Shown here one piece after another: positions 25,728-33,987 of a DNA stretch of 34,538 bases. Within the stretch, counting starts at the first letter, position 1, and each line of letters begins with the position of its first letter. This DNA is from Planctomycetaceae bacterium (lineage in GTDB: Bacteria > Planctomycetota > Planctomycetia > Planctomycetales > Planctomycetaceae). The notes below the pieces were generated by a model. The model ran no database searches, was not told where the DNA came from, and saw only the letters and a program-made list of their open reading frames with translations. The position numbers and the translations under genes are program-made. Location: contig JAEUII010000393.1 of NCBI GenBank assembly GCA_016795145.1, positions 1 through 34,538 of the forward strand. Direction: 5' to 3'.

Positions 25728-26412
25728 GACAGTTGTCCTTGATGAGAAGCCGCGGGCCGATCTTGCTCGCCGGGGCTCCAATATTGCTTCGAGAACGCAG
25801 ATCGGAAGCGTTGTGTTTTCTGTTGCGTTTTCAGCTCTGGATGTCAAAACAGGCCGAAAACTGAATGATCCAGCGAAGTAGCAGGTCTCATGCCATCAGA
25901 TTTGTGATTCCATTAGTCCAACGATATCAATGACTTGTGACGCAAGTGATGGGGGCTAGGAAATCGCCTAGCGCATTTTTGGCAGTTGTCGAGCCAAGCC
26001 GGCCTTGGTGTCTTGGTGCCTTTTTGGCAATTGCTGCCCCGGTGATGTGGCTGCCACAATGGCTAAGCGACGGTTCGCGGTCGAGCGAATGCCGCAGTTT
26101 TTGCAAACCTCACATTGAGGCAGCGTCGAACAGTGCGATTTTCGGGGGACGAACAATGAGATGTCAGACCGATGTGAACTTCGTTCGGTTTTTGGACTTA
26201 CACTCCGGGCTGCTTGACACTCAATTTTGCCGTCAGTACAAGGCCACCACTCAAAATTGAGGCGATGTTCAGGTCCACTGTGAAAAACGACTGTGTTTTT
26301 CAGCCTGCCGGACCACGCAGTTTCGCTCGTTGGATCGAGTGGGGTACTGAAGGGGGCCGGACAGCACTTCTGAGCAAGCGCCGAAATACCTGACGCGAAG
26401 CAGGGTTGGCCG
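25728..26412. other. Divergent dnaK-pheA intergenic region
   Basis: This 685-base region holds no supported gene. It contains two short perfect hairpins, 25933-25947 (ACTTG/CAAGT) and 25955-25972 (GCTAGG/CCTAGC), and a near-exact direct repeat of TTTTTGGCAGTTG (25976 and 26022, one mismatch). The pheA promoter and leader follow. A clear dnaK promoter was not identified. Confidence 0.5.
26214..26242 (+). promoter_or_regulatory. Putative pheA promoter
   Basis: TTGACA (26214-26219) and TACAAG (26237-26242) are separated by 17 bases. Transcription would begin near 26249 and leave a leader of about 164 bases before pheA. The leader contains a perfect 8-bp hairpin, TGAAAAAC/GTTTTTCA with a 6-base loop, at 26281-26302. 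Confidence 0.5.
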
Positions 26413-27675
26413 ATGGCAAAGAAGACATCTGCGAAAGCACCCATGAAAAAGATCGCAAAGAAGGCCCCGGCGAAGCCTGCGCCGAAGCCACGTCCCGCAG
26501 CAAAACCGGTCGTTGAACAGAAGCCGGTAGCGAAGAAGGCTCCATTGCCTCCCGCCGCAAATCCGCTGGTTCGGCCACTTTCCGGCAGGCCTTCCGATTT
26601 GTCTTCGCAGATTCCTCCGGAGATCGAACTGACTCATGTGGATGAGCAGCTGGTGGCTCTTTTGAATCGCCGAGCTGCTCTGTACCTTGAGAAAATGAAG
26701 GGTGTTCATGCCCCTTCAAAGGTCATGTTCAGTGATCTCGACCAGCAGACCGTCTGGAGCATGATTGATCGAATCAATCAGGGACCGTTGACGTCTGCGG
26801 AGCTGAAGACGATCTTCCGTCCGCTGCTGAGCGCTGGTCGTCAGCGCATTAAGCATACGCGGGTTGCGTACCTCGGCCCGCCGTTTAGCTTTACACACCA
26901 GGCCGCGATTTCTCGCTTTGGTGAGTCAGCCGATCTTGTGCCTGTCAGCACCATCGCCACGGTGTTTGAAGAAGTGAATCGTGGCCATGTCGACTTCGGC
27001 CTTGTTCCGATTGAGAACAGTACCGATGGGCGAATCGTTGACACGCTCGACATGTTCACTCGACTGCCGATTCGCATTTGCGGTGAGGTGCAGGTTCATG
27101 TGCATCACAACCTGCTGGCTCGCTGCGATCGCAGTGAAATCACTGAGATTTACAGCAAACCACAAGCCCTGTCGCAGTGTCGTGACTGGCTGTCCAAGAA
27201 CATGCCGCATGCTCGTCTGATTGAAGTGACCAGCACTTCAACGGCAGCTCAGCTGGCACGTGATAAGCCAAACGTTGCTGCGGTTGCCAGCCGACAGGCG
27301 GCCATCCAGTACGATGTCCCGGTCGTTGCTGAGTGTATCGAAGACAATCAGAACAATGTCACTCGATTCGCAGTCATTGGTGACAGTGTTGCAGAACCAA
27401 CCGGCTCTGACCGCACGGCGATTCTGCTGCAGATTCCACATAAGCCAGGTTCACTGTCTGATGCACTGGAGCCGTTCCGTCGGAACAAGATCAATCTGAC
27501 CTGGATTGAATCGTTCCCGCTGCGTTCGCCAGCGGTCGGTTATCTGTTCTTCCTCGATTTCGAAGGACACATTTCCGAGTCGCGCATCAAGAAGACTTTG
27601 AAGGATCTGGAAGCATTGCCGCCGGATCGTCTGGAAGTCCTTGGCTCATATCCTCGCAGTGAACCACTCAAGTAG
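26413..27675 (+). CDS. pheA: Prephenate dehydratase with degenerate chorismate mutase-like region (P-protein)
   Basis: Converts prephenate to phenylpyruvate for phenylalanine synthesis, in the cytoplasm. The 420-residue chain has a Lys/Ala/Pro-rich head (1-50), an AroQ-like chorismate mutase region (about 65-147), the dehydratase domain (about 150-327; '[14 protein letters not shown]', 'ENSTDG', catalytic 'TRF' at 317-319) and an ACT domain (about 335-413; '[10 protein letters not shown]', 'IESFP' where most have ESRP). The mutase part keeps an Arg and a Lys at expected places, but the usual D-x-x-R-E reads DLDQQ (108-112), so its activity is doubtful. The ACT domain suggests feedback inhibition by phenylalanine. 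A terminator follows the gene. The head is unusual for this enzyme; the ATG is the only good start, so it appears genuine. Confidence 0.93.
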   Translation: MAKKTSAKAPMKKIAKKAPAKPAPKPRPAAKPVVEQKPVAKKAPLPPAANPLVRPLSGRPSDLSSQIPPEIELTHVDEQLVALLNRRAALYLEKMKGVHAPSKVMFSDLDQQTVWSMIDRINQGPLTSAELKTIFRPLLSAGRQRIKHTRVAYLGPPFSFTHQAAISRFGESADLVPVSTIATVFEEVNRGHVDFGLVPIENSTDGRIVDTLDMFTRLPIRICGEVQVHVHHNLLARCDRSEITEIYSKPQALSQCRDWLSKNMPHARLIEVTSTSTAAQLARDKPNVAAVASRQAAIQYDVPVVAECIEDNQNNVTRFAVIGDSVAEPTGSDRTAILLQIPHKPGSLSDALEPFRRNKINLTWIESFPLRSPAVGYLFFLDFEGHISESRIKKTLKDLEALPPDRLEVLGSYPRSEPLK

Positions 27676-27703
27676 ACCGTTGCACAATCTGTGCGTCACA
27701 CGG

Positions 27704-27738
27704 GAGCCCCAGTCTGTGGATTGGGGCTCTGCATTTTG
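27704..27738 (+). terminator. Intrinsic terminator of pheA
   Basis: GAGCCCCA (27704-27711) pairs with TGGGGCTC (27722-27729) across a 10-base loop, followed by TGCATTTT. It lies about 30 bases past the pheA stop and separates it from tpiA. Confidence 0.75.
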
Positions 27739-27779
27739 AGTCTCGCTGCGAATCAACTTCATAAGGGTGTTGTGCTGTT

Positions 27780-28556
27780 ATGCGTCGTTATTTGATTGCT
27801 GGTAACTGGAAGATGAACACGACTCGCCAGAGCGGAGTGGCTTTGGCAAGCGAACTCGCCGCCGCTGCCGCGAAGGAAGAGGCTGGGGTCGAAGTTTTGG
27901 CATGTCCGCCGTATCCGTATTTGCTTCCAGTCGGAGAAAAACTGGCCGGCAGCGCGGTTCGCCTGGGGGCACAGGACGCCTATTTTGAAGCACCGGGAGC
28001 ATTTACGGGGGAAATCGCCGTCGAAATGGTGAAGGACTGCGGTTGCCAGTACGTCATTCTGGGCCACAGTGAGCGTCGCCATGTGATGGGTGAGACCGAC
28101 GCAACCATCAATCGTAAAGTCCGAGCTGTCATTTCTGGCGGTTTGACTGCGGTTTTGTGCGTTGGCGAACTTCTGAGCGAGCGGCAGGCTGGCCAGACTG
28201 AAGCGGTTCTCGACCGCCAGATGGATGGCGGATATTCTGGGATTTCTGAATCTGAGGCCGCCAGCATCGTGATTGCTTACGAACCAGTCTGGGCAATCGG
28301 AACGGGCGTTACGGCCACGCCGGAACAGGCGGAATCTGCCCATGAACATCTTCGCAAGTGGCTTGCTCGCCGCTACAATGCTGCGTTTTCCGAAAAGGTG
28401 CGAATCCTGTACGGAGGCAGTGTGAAGGCGGATAATGCGGAATCACTGCTCGGGCAGCCGAATGTGGACGGGGCTTTGGTTGGCGGCGCAAGTTTGAAAG
28501 CCGCGACCTTTGTTCCGATCATCGAGGCGGCTCGAAAGCTGGCGGCTGGCGGCTGA
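27780..28556 (+). CDS. tpiA: Triosephosphate isomerase
   Basis: Interconverts dihydroxyacetone phosphate and glyceraldehyde 3-phosphate in glycolysis and gluconeogenesis; a cytoplasmic TIM barrel that works as a dimer. The 258-residue length is normal. All active-site pieces are visible: Asn9 and Lys11 in 'AGNWKMN', His96 in 'LGHSERR', catalytic Glu168 in '[11 protein letters not shown]', and the phosphate-binding 'YGGSVK' (211-216) and 'GALVGGASL' near the end. An AAGGG sequence precedes the ATG. The gene is followed after 143 bases by secG, an order also found in other bacteria, and the two could share a transcript although small hairpins lie between them. Confidence 0.97.
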   Translation: MRRYLIAGNWKMNTTRQSGVALASELAAAAAKEEAGVEVLACPPYPYLLPVGEKLAGSAVRLGAQDAYFEAPGAFTGEIAVEMVKDCGCQYVILGHSERRHVMGETDATINRKVRAVISGGLTAVLCVGELLSERQAGQTEAVLDRQMDGGYSGISESEAASIVIAYEPVWAIGTGVTATPEQAESAHEHLRKWLARRYNAAFSEKVRILYGGSVKADNAESLLGQPNVDGALVGGASLKAATFVPIIEAARKLAAGG

Positions 28557-28612
28557 TTTTCAGTTGGTGATGTCGTACAGAATCGAGCCGTGCTCAGCCA
28601 TGGTTCTCGGAG

Positions 28613-28678
28613 AGACGGACTGACATCCGTCTTTCGCGTTGAAATTGAAACCATTTTGACACGTCGGGCATCCGACGT
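28613..28678 (+). other. Two short hairpins between tpiA and secG
   Basis: AGACGGA/TCCGTCT with a 6-base loop (28613-28632) is followed by TTCGCG. A second hairpin, CGTCGG/CCGACG around GCAT, lies at 28663-28678 just before the secG ribosome-binding region. The first may be a weak terminator or processing site; the second could influence secG translation. Confidence 0.4.
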
Positions 28679-28699
28679 TCTCCTGGAGTCTTCAGTCCG

Positions 28700-29410
28700 A
28701 TGACCTTTCTGATCTACTTGCTTACGTTTATCCTGGGCTTCGTCAGTCTGTTCCTCATTTTGCTGGTTCTGATTCAGCGAGGCCGCGGCGGCGGGCTGGC
28801 AGGAGCAATGGGCGGAATGGGTGGCCAGAGCGCGTTTGGTACTCGCGCGGGCGACGTGTTCACTCGAATCACGATCGTTCTTGCCGTGATCTGGATTCTG
28901 CTGGCCGGTGGAATCGGCATGATGATGCGAAGCGAAGCCTCTGCCGCAAAGAAGAGCTCTGCCCTGTTTTCTGATTCTCCAAATGCTCCAAAGCAGGAAG
29001 ACAAGAAAGAAGGCGACGACAAGTCTGCTGATGTGAAGTCTGACGAGAAGAAGGAAGACGACAAGAAGGCAGAGCCGGCGAAGGCTGATGCCGATGCCAA
29101 GGCAGAAGACAAAGACGCTCCGAAGGCAGACGGCGACAAGCCTGCGGAAGAAAAGAAGGACGCTCCTGCTGACGCAAAGCCAGCTGACGCAGCAGCCACA
29201 CCAGAGAAGCCAGCGGATGCGAAGCCAGCGGATGCGAAGCCAACCGAAGAGAAGCCAGCAGAAGCACCAGCAGCTGATGCACCAAAGGCTGACGCTCCAA
29301 AGGAAGAAGCACCAAAGACTGAGGAGCCAAAGACTGAGGCTCCGGCAGCTCCAGCGGGCGAGCCAGCACCTGCACCAACTCCAACTCCGGCCGCTCCTGG
29401 CAATCCTTAG
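28700..29410 (+). CDS. secG: SecG translocase subunit with long charged C-terminal tail
   Basis: Small membrane subunit of the SecYEG protein-export channel. The SecG core occupies the first 75 residues: membrane segment 1 (about 3-25), the Gly-rich loop '[21 protein letters not shown]' region with the family's conserved 'GxxFG/AFG' end, and membrane segment 2 (about 53-73). The remaining about 160 residues are an Ala/Lys/Asp/Glu/Pro tail with many 'KPADA'- and 'EKPA'-like repeats; ordinary SecG proteins are about 75-110 residues in total. The tail is predicted to be disordered. Its reading frame is the continuation of the SecG frame without a break, and it ends in a Pro/Ala-rich stretch. The core is certain; the job of the tail is unknown. 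Confidence 0.93.
   Translation: MTFLIYLLTFILGFVSLFLILLVLIQRGRGGGLAGAMGGMGGQSAFGTRAGDVFTRITIVLAVIWILLAGGIGMMMRSEASAAKKSSALFSDSPNAPKQEDKKEGDDKSADVKSDEKKEDDKKAEPAKADADAKAEDKDAPKADGDKPAEEKKDAPADAKPADAAATPEKPADAKPADAKPTEEKPAEAPAADAPKADAPKEEAPKTEEPKTEAPAAPAGEPAPAPTPTPAAPGNP
29208..29237 (+). repeat. Tandem 15-base repeat within the secG tail
   Basis: Two exact copies of AGCCAGCGGATGCGA stand side by side and encode the KPADA repeats. The surrounding 29080-29400 is low-complexity, with shorter related repeats, suggesting that the tail grows or shrinks by slippage. Confidence 0.8.
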
Positions 29411-29474
29411 CACATCGTCATCGTTCCGGATCCGACAGTGATCATGACAGGTCGGTCCTTCGAAATCGATCAGC

Positions 29475-29509
29475 AGGGCAAAGTCATCGCTTCAAGGTGG
29501 CTTTGCCCT
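29475..29509 (+). terminator. Probable terminator hairpin after secG
   Basis: AGGGCAAAG (29475-29483) and CTTTGCCCT (29501-29509) form a perfect 9-bp stem with a 17-base loop. There is no T run, so it is a weak or factor-assisted terminator, or an RNA-stabilising structure. Confidence 0.45.
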
Positions 29510-29582
29510 CTGGTGTTCCGAAGCCTCGAAATCGCAATCGCGGGTTTCACCAGTTTCTAAGTGTTTGCAGGAAGGTTGTCCT

Positions 29583-30458
29583 GTGCTGTTGAGTATGACG
29601 GGCTTTGGGCATTCTTCGTCGGATGACGGCGGTGTCCATGTCAGTACGGAGATCAAGTCGGTCAATAACCGCTACTTGAAGCTGTCTGTACGTATGCCTG
29701 ATACGGTGGCTCGATTTGAAGCGGATATTGAAAAGCTAATTCGGTCACGTGTGACTCGAGGATCTGTTCAGCTTTCGATCCGTGTGCGATTTGTGGGCGG
29801 TCAGAGTGAGCATCGAATTGACGGTGATCTCCTTCGCGGTTACCAGGACCAGCTGAAGGCTCTGTCATCCGGAGATGAATCGCCGCGCATTGAAAGCCTG
29901 CTGACTCTGCCCGGTGTTGTGGTCGAAACGGAATTTTCTGACGAGATCCTGAACTCACTCTGGCCAGTGCTTGAGAAAAGTCTGTCGGAGTCGCTGGATC
30001 ATTTTGAAGACTTCCGTCGCCGCGAAGGGGAATCCATGCGGCTCGACCTGGATCGTCAGTGTGAAGTCATTGAAACCGAAGTGACGAAGGTTGCGACTCT
30101 GGCTCCGATTGTCGTGAATGAATACCGCGACAAAATTCTGGAGCGTGTTCGCCGGCTGATCAACGATGCTTCGATCACGATCAGTGAGAACGATGTCATC
30201 CGCGAAGTCGCGCTGTTTGCGGACCGTTGTGACATCAATGAAGAAATCACACGGCTCAGAAGTCACACCGAACAGTTTCGACGGCTTCTGAACGGGGAAA
30301 CGTCTCAGGGACGCAAGCTCGAGTTTATCGGGCAGGAGATGTTCCGCGAGATCAATACGATTGGCTCAAAAGCCAATCACGTCACGATCGCCCTGGGCGT
30401 CGTGGAGATGAAAGCAGCGATTGAACGCATGCGTGAAGTCCTGCAGAACGTGGAATAG
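29583..30458 (+). CDS. yicC: YicC/YloC-family endoribonuclease
   Basis: Member of the YicC/YloC family, characterised in other bacteria as endoribonucleases involved in RNA turnover. From the GTG at 29583 the protein has 291 residues, matching the family, and begins 'M-LLSMTGFGHS' like other members (M-x-R-SMTGFG). AGGAAGG lies seven bases upstream of this GTG, which decides the start. The family's conserved end is present: 'LDFI/LEFIGQEMFREINTIGSKAN' at about 242-265, followed by 'VEMKAAIERMREVLQNVE'. It is the first gene of a tight set with gmk (9 bases later) and rpoZ, the same order found in many bacteria, so the three are probably one operon. Confidence 0.93.
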   Translation: MLLSMTGFGHSSSDDGGVHVSTEIKSVNNRYLKLSVRMPDTVARFEADIEKLIRSRVTRGSVQLSIRVRFVGGQSEHRIDGDLLRGYQDQLKALSSGDESPRIESLLTLPGVVVETEFSDEILNSLWPVLEKSLSESLDHFEDFRRREGESMRLDLDRQCEVIETEVTKVATLAPIVVNEYRDKILERVRRLINDASITISENDVIREVALFADRCDINEEITRLRSHTEQFRRLLNGETSQGRKLEFIGQEMFREINTIGSKANHVTIALGVVEMKAAIERMREVLQNVE

Positions 30459-30467
30459 TGCGGACCA

Positions 30468-31058
30468 ATGACCTCATCAGTGCCAAAGAGGATTGTCATT
30501 CTCTCCGGGCCGAGCGGAAGCGGAAAAACAACGCTCGTTCGGAGACTGGTAGAATGCGCTCCTGTGAAGCTGGTGAAGTCTGTGTCGGCGACAACTCGTC
30601 CTCCTCGCCCGGGCGAAGTGGACGGAGATGATTACTGGTTTCTAAGCGATGAAGAGTTTCGTCGCCGTCTGGCGAAGGACGAGTTCATTGAGCACGCTGA
30701 AGTCTTTTCTTCGGGCTTTTTCTATGGGACCTTGTGGTCCGAACTGGAACGAGCCTGGGGGCTGGACGGATGGGCATTCCTGGAAATTGACGTCCAGGGG
30801 GCCATGAAGGTGGTGCAGCAGTACCCGGAGACTGTTACGATTTTCCTTCGAACACCATCTTCAGCGGAATTTGAACGCCGCCTGAGGGCTCGAGGGACGG
30901 AATCCGAAGAAGTGATTCAACGTCGGCTGGCCACTGCGGAGAAAGAACTGCAGCAGGCTCACCGTTATCGATATGTGGTTGTGAACGATCAGCTGGAAAC
31001 CGCGGTCAGCGAGATCTGTGAGATTCTGAAGGCGGAGGAGAAGGCTCGAAATGCTTGA
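30468..31058 (+). CDS. gmk: Guanylate kinase
   Basis: Phosphorylates GMP to GDP with ATP, an essential cytoplasmic step of purine nucleotide synthesis. The 196-residue length is normal. The P-loop is 'GPSGSGKTT' (14-22), followed by the GMP-binding region '[21 protein letters not shown]' (about 39-59), '[14 protein letters not shown]', and '[12 protein letters not shown]', all usual for the family. '[22 protein letters not shown]' marks the lid region. The gene overlaps rpoZ by eight bases and follows yicC by nine, so translation is likely coupled across the cluster. Confidence 0.97.
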   Translation: MTSSVPKRIVILSGPSGSGKTTLVRRLVECAPVKLVKSVSATTRPPRPGEVDGDDYWFLSDEEFRRRLAKDEFIEHAEVFSSGFFYGTLWSELERAWGLDGWAFLEIDVQGAMKVVQQYPETVTIFLRTPSSAEFERRLRARGTESEEVIQRRLATAEKELQQAHRYRYVVVNDQLETAVSEICEILKAEEKARNA

Positions 31059-31338
31059 TGATTTTCGTGAAGATGACATCGTCCGCAAAGTTGGGGGCCG
31101 TTTCAAACTGTCGTCCCTGATTCAGAAACGCATGGTCGCTCTCAACCGCGGAGCACGACCGCTTGTTGACCTGCAGACCAAGAACCTGATGGAAATTGTC
31201 GTTGCTGAAATCATGAACGACAAAATCTACCTCGACACATCAGGCAATGTGAAATCCGTCCAGGATGACTCAGCCCTGGTCGACAAACTCGACAAGCTCC
31301 TGGCCGACGATGGCGGCCCAGGGATTGATGACCTCTAA
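31051..31338 (+). CDS. rpoZ: RNA polymerase omega subunit
   Basis: Small subunit that helps fold and assemble the beta-prime subunit of RNA polymerase. The 95-residue chain shows the omega pattern, with '[23 protein letters not shown]' where other omegas have 'RF-x-L-x-x-x-[AV]-x-x-R-A-x-x-L-x-x-G', followed by '[17 protein letters not shown]' in place of the usual 'K-x-x-x-x-A-[LM]-x-E-I' helix. The ATG lies within the last codons of gmk (eight-base overlap), the arrangement seen in many gmk-rpoZ operons, which adds weight to the call. The C-terminal 20 residues are acidic. Confidence 0.9.
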   Translation: MLDDFREDDIVRKVGGRFKLSSLIQKRMVALNRGARPLVDLQTKNLMEIVVAEIMNDKIYLDTSGNVKSVQDDSALVDKLDKLLADDGGPGIDDL

Positions 31339-31375
31339 TCGATTCAAAAGTCATCACTGAGATCAATGGCAAGAG

Positions 31376-31412
31376 GCCCTGAGGATCCAAGCCGGATGCT
31401 CGGGGCTTTTTC
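31376..31412 (+). terminator. Intrinsic terminator of the yicC-gmk-rpoZ operon
   Basis: GCCCTGAG (31376-31383) pairs with CTCGGGGC (31399-31406), with one G/T pair and a 15-base loop, followed by TTTTTCTTT. It lies 37 bases past the rpoZ stop. Confidence 0.85.
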
Positions 31413-31452
31413 TTTGAGTGTGTTCCCCCGATGGTGTCGCGAGAACCAAACG

Positions 31453-32004
31453 ATGTCCAGCAACCTGAAGAATCGCGAAGTCCTGCTGGGAGTCTGCGGA
31501 GGCATTGCCGCTTACAAGTCCGCGGACCTTTGCAGCAAACTGGTTCAGCTGGGCGCACATGTTTCCGTCATCATGACCGAATCGGCTCATCAGTTTATCG
31601 GGGCGACCACGTTTGAAGCTCTCACCGGCCGACCGGTTCACAGTGATGCGTTTAAGGTGAAGGAACACTATCAGGGCGAACACATTGGCCTGGCTCGCCG
31701 AGCCCAGATTGCTGTGATTGCACCTGCAACCGCACAGACCATTGCCAGACTGGCCCACGGTCTTGCGGATGATCTGCTGAGTACAACACTGCTCGTTTCA
31801 ACCGCGCCGCTTCTGATTGCTCCCGCAATGAACTGCGACATGTGGGACAAGCCAGCAGTGCAGCGAAACGTTTCTCAGTTGAAGGCTGACGGCGTTCACC
31901 TTGTCGGACCCGGAGAAGGCTGGCTGAGCTGTGGTCAGGTTGGTGCCGGCCGAATGGCGGAGCCTGCAGAGATCCTTCAGGCCATGGAACGTCTCCTTTC
32001 ATAG
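31453..32004 (+). CDS. coaC: Phosphopantothenoylcysteine decarboxylase (CoaC, flavoprotein)
   Basis: FMN-dependent HFCD-family decarboxylase that turns 4'-phosphopantothenoylcysteine into 4'-phosphopantetheine in coenzyme A synthesis. From the ATG at 31453 it has 183 residues and corresponds to the CoaC half of the bifunctional CoaBC (Dfp) protein; the CoaB ligase half is absent, so it must be encoded elsewhere. Visible motifs are '[11 protein letters not shown]' at the N terminus, the substrate-binding 'APAMNCDMW', and '[14 protein letters not shown]' carrying the active-site-lid cysteine. An upstream frame to 31366 runs through the rpoZ terminator and is not used. Neighbouring rpoZ and a CoaBC-type gene are commonly linked in bacteria, which supports the call. 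Other flavoprotein decarboxylases are less likely. Confidence 0.9.
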   Translation: MSSNLKNREVLLGVCGGIAAYKSADLCSKLVQLGAHVSVIMTESAHQFIGATTFEALTGRPVHSDAFKVKEHYQGEHIGLARRAQIAVIAPATAQTIARLAHGLADDLLSTTLLVSTAPLLIAPAMNCDMWDKPAVQRNVSQLKADGVHLVGPGEGWLSCGQVGAGRMAEPAEILQAMERLLS

Positions 32005-32059
32005 ATCGTCGAGACACACGAGAACTCACTGCATCGTTTTTCAAATTGGACTTCGTTGA

Positions 32060-32704
32060 ATGACCAGCACTTCGGAGCAGGCGACAGAGATTCGTACGCT
32101 TGCGGCAAATCATGGAATGATCATCGAAGCAGACAAGAGCGAGACGCTGGCGCATTACTGCCAGCTGGTGTGGAGCTGGAACGAACGTCTGAATCTGACA
32201 CGACACACCACCAACGAACTGTTCGTGATCCGAGACCTTCTCGACACGGTGCGACTTGCGGATCATATCCCTCAGAATGCTACCGTGCTGGATGTCGGTT
32301 CCGGTGGCGGTGTTCCAGGGATTCCATTGGCCATTCTTCGTCCAGACCTTGCCGTGTCGTTGTGTGAGTCGGTCGGAAAGAAGGCCGCTGCACTGACGGA
32401 AATCGTCAAGCAGCTTGGCATTCCTGTGAATGTGTACTCCAGCCGCGTTCAGGACCTTTTGCCGCAGAAGCGATTTGCGTGGATCACCGTTCGGGCCGTC
32501 GGCGCGCTGGACAAACTGCTTCCATGGTTTCCTGATCTTCGCCAGAGTGGTTCAACTCTTCTGCTGATCAAGGGACCGAAGTGGACCGAAGAATTGCAGG
32601 AAGCTCAGAAGTCCGGGAATGCTCGCGGCCGGCGAATCGAACGTCTCGCCAGCTGGGCTTCACCGGGGCGCGATGGCAACAGCGTTCTGCTCCGCGTTCA
32701 GTGA
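32060..32704 (+). CDS. rsmG: 16S rRNA (guanine-527-N7)-methyltransferase RsmG
   Basis: Methylates N7 of G527 in 16S rRNA using S-adenosylmethionine; loss in other bacteria gives low-level streptomycin resistance. The 214-residue chain matches the family. The N-terminal helix includes 'WNERLNLTRHT' (RsmG usually has 'WN-x-x-x-NLT'), and the cofactor motif I is 'VLDVGSGGGVPGIPLAI' (77-93). 'SVGKKAAALTEIVKQLG' follows, then 'ITVRAVGALDKLLPW', the usual 'RA-x-A-x-[LM]-x-x-L' segment. The ribosome-binding site is weak. It ends only three bases before the stop of the convergent cysteine-desulfurase-like gene, with no terminator between them. Confidence 0.95.
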   Translation: MTSTSEQATEIRTLAANHGMIIEADKSETLAHYCQLVWSWNERLNLTRHTTNELFVIRDLLDTVRLADHIPQNATVLDVGSGGGVPGIPLAILRPDLAVSLCESVGKKAAALTEIVKQLGIPVNVYSSRVQDLLPQKRFAWITVRAVGALDKLLPWFPDLRQSGSTLLLIKGPKWTEELQEAQKSGNARGRRIERLASWASPGRDGNSVLLRVQ

Positions 32705-32707
32705 TTG

Positions 32708-33889
32708 TTATCCGATCGCGGATGATAGCTGACTGACTGCATCGATCGCCTGCTGAATCTCATCGTCCGTCGTGAACACTCCGGGGCTTAGTCGCACCGT
32801 GCCACCGGTCGACAGAGTCTTTAGAGTTCGGTGAGCCAGCGGCGCGCAGTGCAGACCGGCTCGACACTGAATCGAAAAGCTCTGGTCCAGGATCATCGCC
32901 ACTTCCTGACAGTCCATGCCTTCGATATTGAAGGACAGGATCCCGGCGTTGTCTTCCGGAGACGAAAACACTCGCACGTTCGGCAACGATCCGCAGGCGT
33001 AGTGCAAGCGTTTCACTGCACGATCAATTCGCACGTGCAGATTTTGAAGCCCCTGCGTTTCGATCCACTGCACAGCCGCATTGAGCCCCGCAATCCCAGG
33101 CAGGTTAAGATTACCCGATTCAAACCGCGCCGGAATTTCATCAGGCTGCCGGAGTGATTCGCTGCTGGAACCTGTTCCGCCAAACCGCAGTGGTCTCAGC
33201 TGAGTCTCAAGCCCTGATCGAACAACCAGGATGCCCGTTCCGAGCGGCCCGAGCAATCCCTTGTGACCAGCGGCTGCAAGGAAATCGATGTCCAGTGATT
33301 GAAAGTGCACGGGCACATGTCCAACAGTTTGGGCCGCATCCAGCAGGACAAGAGCACCGTGCTGTCGCGCCAGTCGAATCATTTCGTGAACCTGCTGAAT
33401 TCGTCCAGTCACATTTGACGCATGAGTCAGCACGACCAGCTTCGTCGCGCGTTCCCTCAGAGCTGTTTCGAATTCATCGAGCCGTATCAATCCAGTCGCA
33501 GGATCGAAGTCCACCATCGAGACTTCCAGACCAGCTGATTCCCTGAGCCACTCCAGGGGTCGAAGTACGGAGTTATGATCGAGCGTCGACGCGATGACTC
33601 GATCGCCCGGTTTCAGCAGCCCAAGTAGAACCTGATTCAGGCTGTCGGTGCAGTTCTGAGTGAAGATGACCTGGCGATAGTCCGGGACTCCCAGGAAACG
33701 AGCCAGCCGTGAACGACACTGAGTCAGCAACTCGGCCGCCTGACCACTTCCCGAATGACTGCCTCGCCCGGCCGCAGCACCCGTGCCCAGCCATTGAACG
33801 ACAGCGTCCGCAACGCCGTCGGGCTTCGGAAAACTGGTCGCCGCATTGTCGAGGTACGATGAAAGCACTGTGCTGATTCCAAATCGCAA
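32708..33889 (-). CDS. Cysteine desulfurase-family aminotransferase (class V)
   Basis: PLP-dependent enzyme of the class V fold, close to SufS/Csd-type cysteine desulfurases, which take sulfur from cysteine. The 393 residues include the opening 'YLDNAATSFPKP', 'DAAQTVGHVPVHF', the PLP lysine in 'GHKGLLGPLGTG' (His209-Lys210), 'RFESGNLNLPGIAGL', and the C-terminal 'CRAGLHCAP' with Cys348 at the catalytic loop. It ends 'GTVRLSPGVFTTDDEI', also a family hallmark. It matches the 'cysteine desulfurase family' subgroup rather than classic IscS. No suf or isc genes are adjacent, so its sulfur acceptor is not known, and a selenocysteine lyase or other class V reaction is possible. The start is a TTG at 33889; a GTG at 33868 is about equally plausible, and both have weak ribosome-binding sites. 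Confidence 0.88.
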   Translation of the reverse strand: MRFGISTVLSSYLDNAATSFPKPDGVADAVVQWLGTGAAAGRGSHSGSGQAAELLTQCRSRLARFLGVPDYRQVIFTQNCTDSLNQVLLGLLKPGDRVIASTLDHNSVLRPLEWLRESAGLEVSMVDFDPATGLIRLDEFETALRERATKLVVLTHASNVTGRIQQVHEMIRLARQHGALVLLDAAQTVGHVPVHFQSLDIDFLAAAGHKGLLGPLGTGILVVRSGLETQLRPLRFGGTGSSSESLRQPDEIPARFESGNLNLPGIAGLNAAVQWIETQGLQNLHVRIDRAVKRLHYACGSLPNVRVFSSPEDNAGILSFNIEGMDCQEVAMILDQSFSIQCRAGLHCAPLAHRTLKTLSTGGTVRLSPGVFTTDDEIQQAIDAVSQLSSAIG

Positions 33890-33930
33890 TCGATCGAAGA
33901 TCTAAATCGTAGTCGCAGGCCGATGAAATG

Positions 33931-33960
33931 AAAGAAGGCCAGGATTTCCTGGCCTTCTTT
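33931..33960. terminator. Bidirectional intrinsic terminator
   Basis: A perfect 14-bp stem, AAAGAAGGCCAGGA and its complement around a 2-base centre, has A runs on one side and T runs on the other, so it can stop transcription from either direction. It lies 102 bases past the stop of the minus-strand gene at 34062 and upstream of the desulfurase-like gene. Confidence 0.85.
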
Positions 33961-33987
33961 GGGTTTGACGATGCACTGCTGCAGGCA

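Noticed and set aside
25728..26000. CIRCE heat-shock operator upstream of dnaK
   Set aside because: The TTAGCACTC-N9-GAGTGCTAA pattern was looked for on both strands and is absent.
25937..26260. 107-codon open frame between dnaK and pheA
   Set aside because: No recognisable content, no ribosome-binding site, and it covers the hairpins and the pheA promoter.
28373..29413. Long minus-strand open frames (346 and 209 codons) opposite secG and the end of tpiA
   Set aside because: They lie antisense to certain genes and their Leu/Ser/Ala-rich composition is just the mirror of the repetitive secG tail; no ribosome-binding site.
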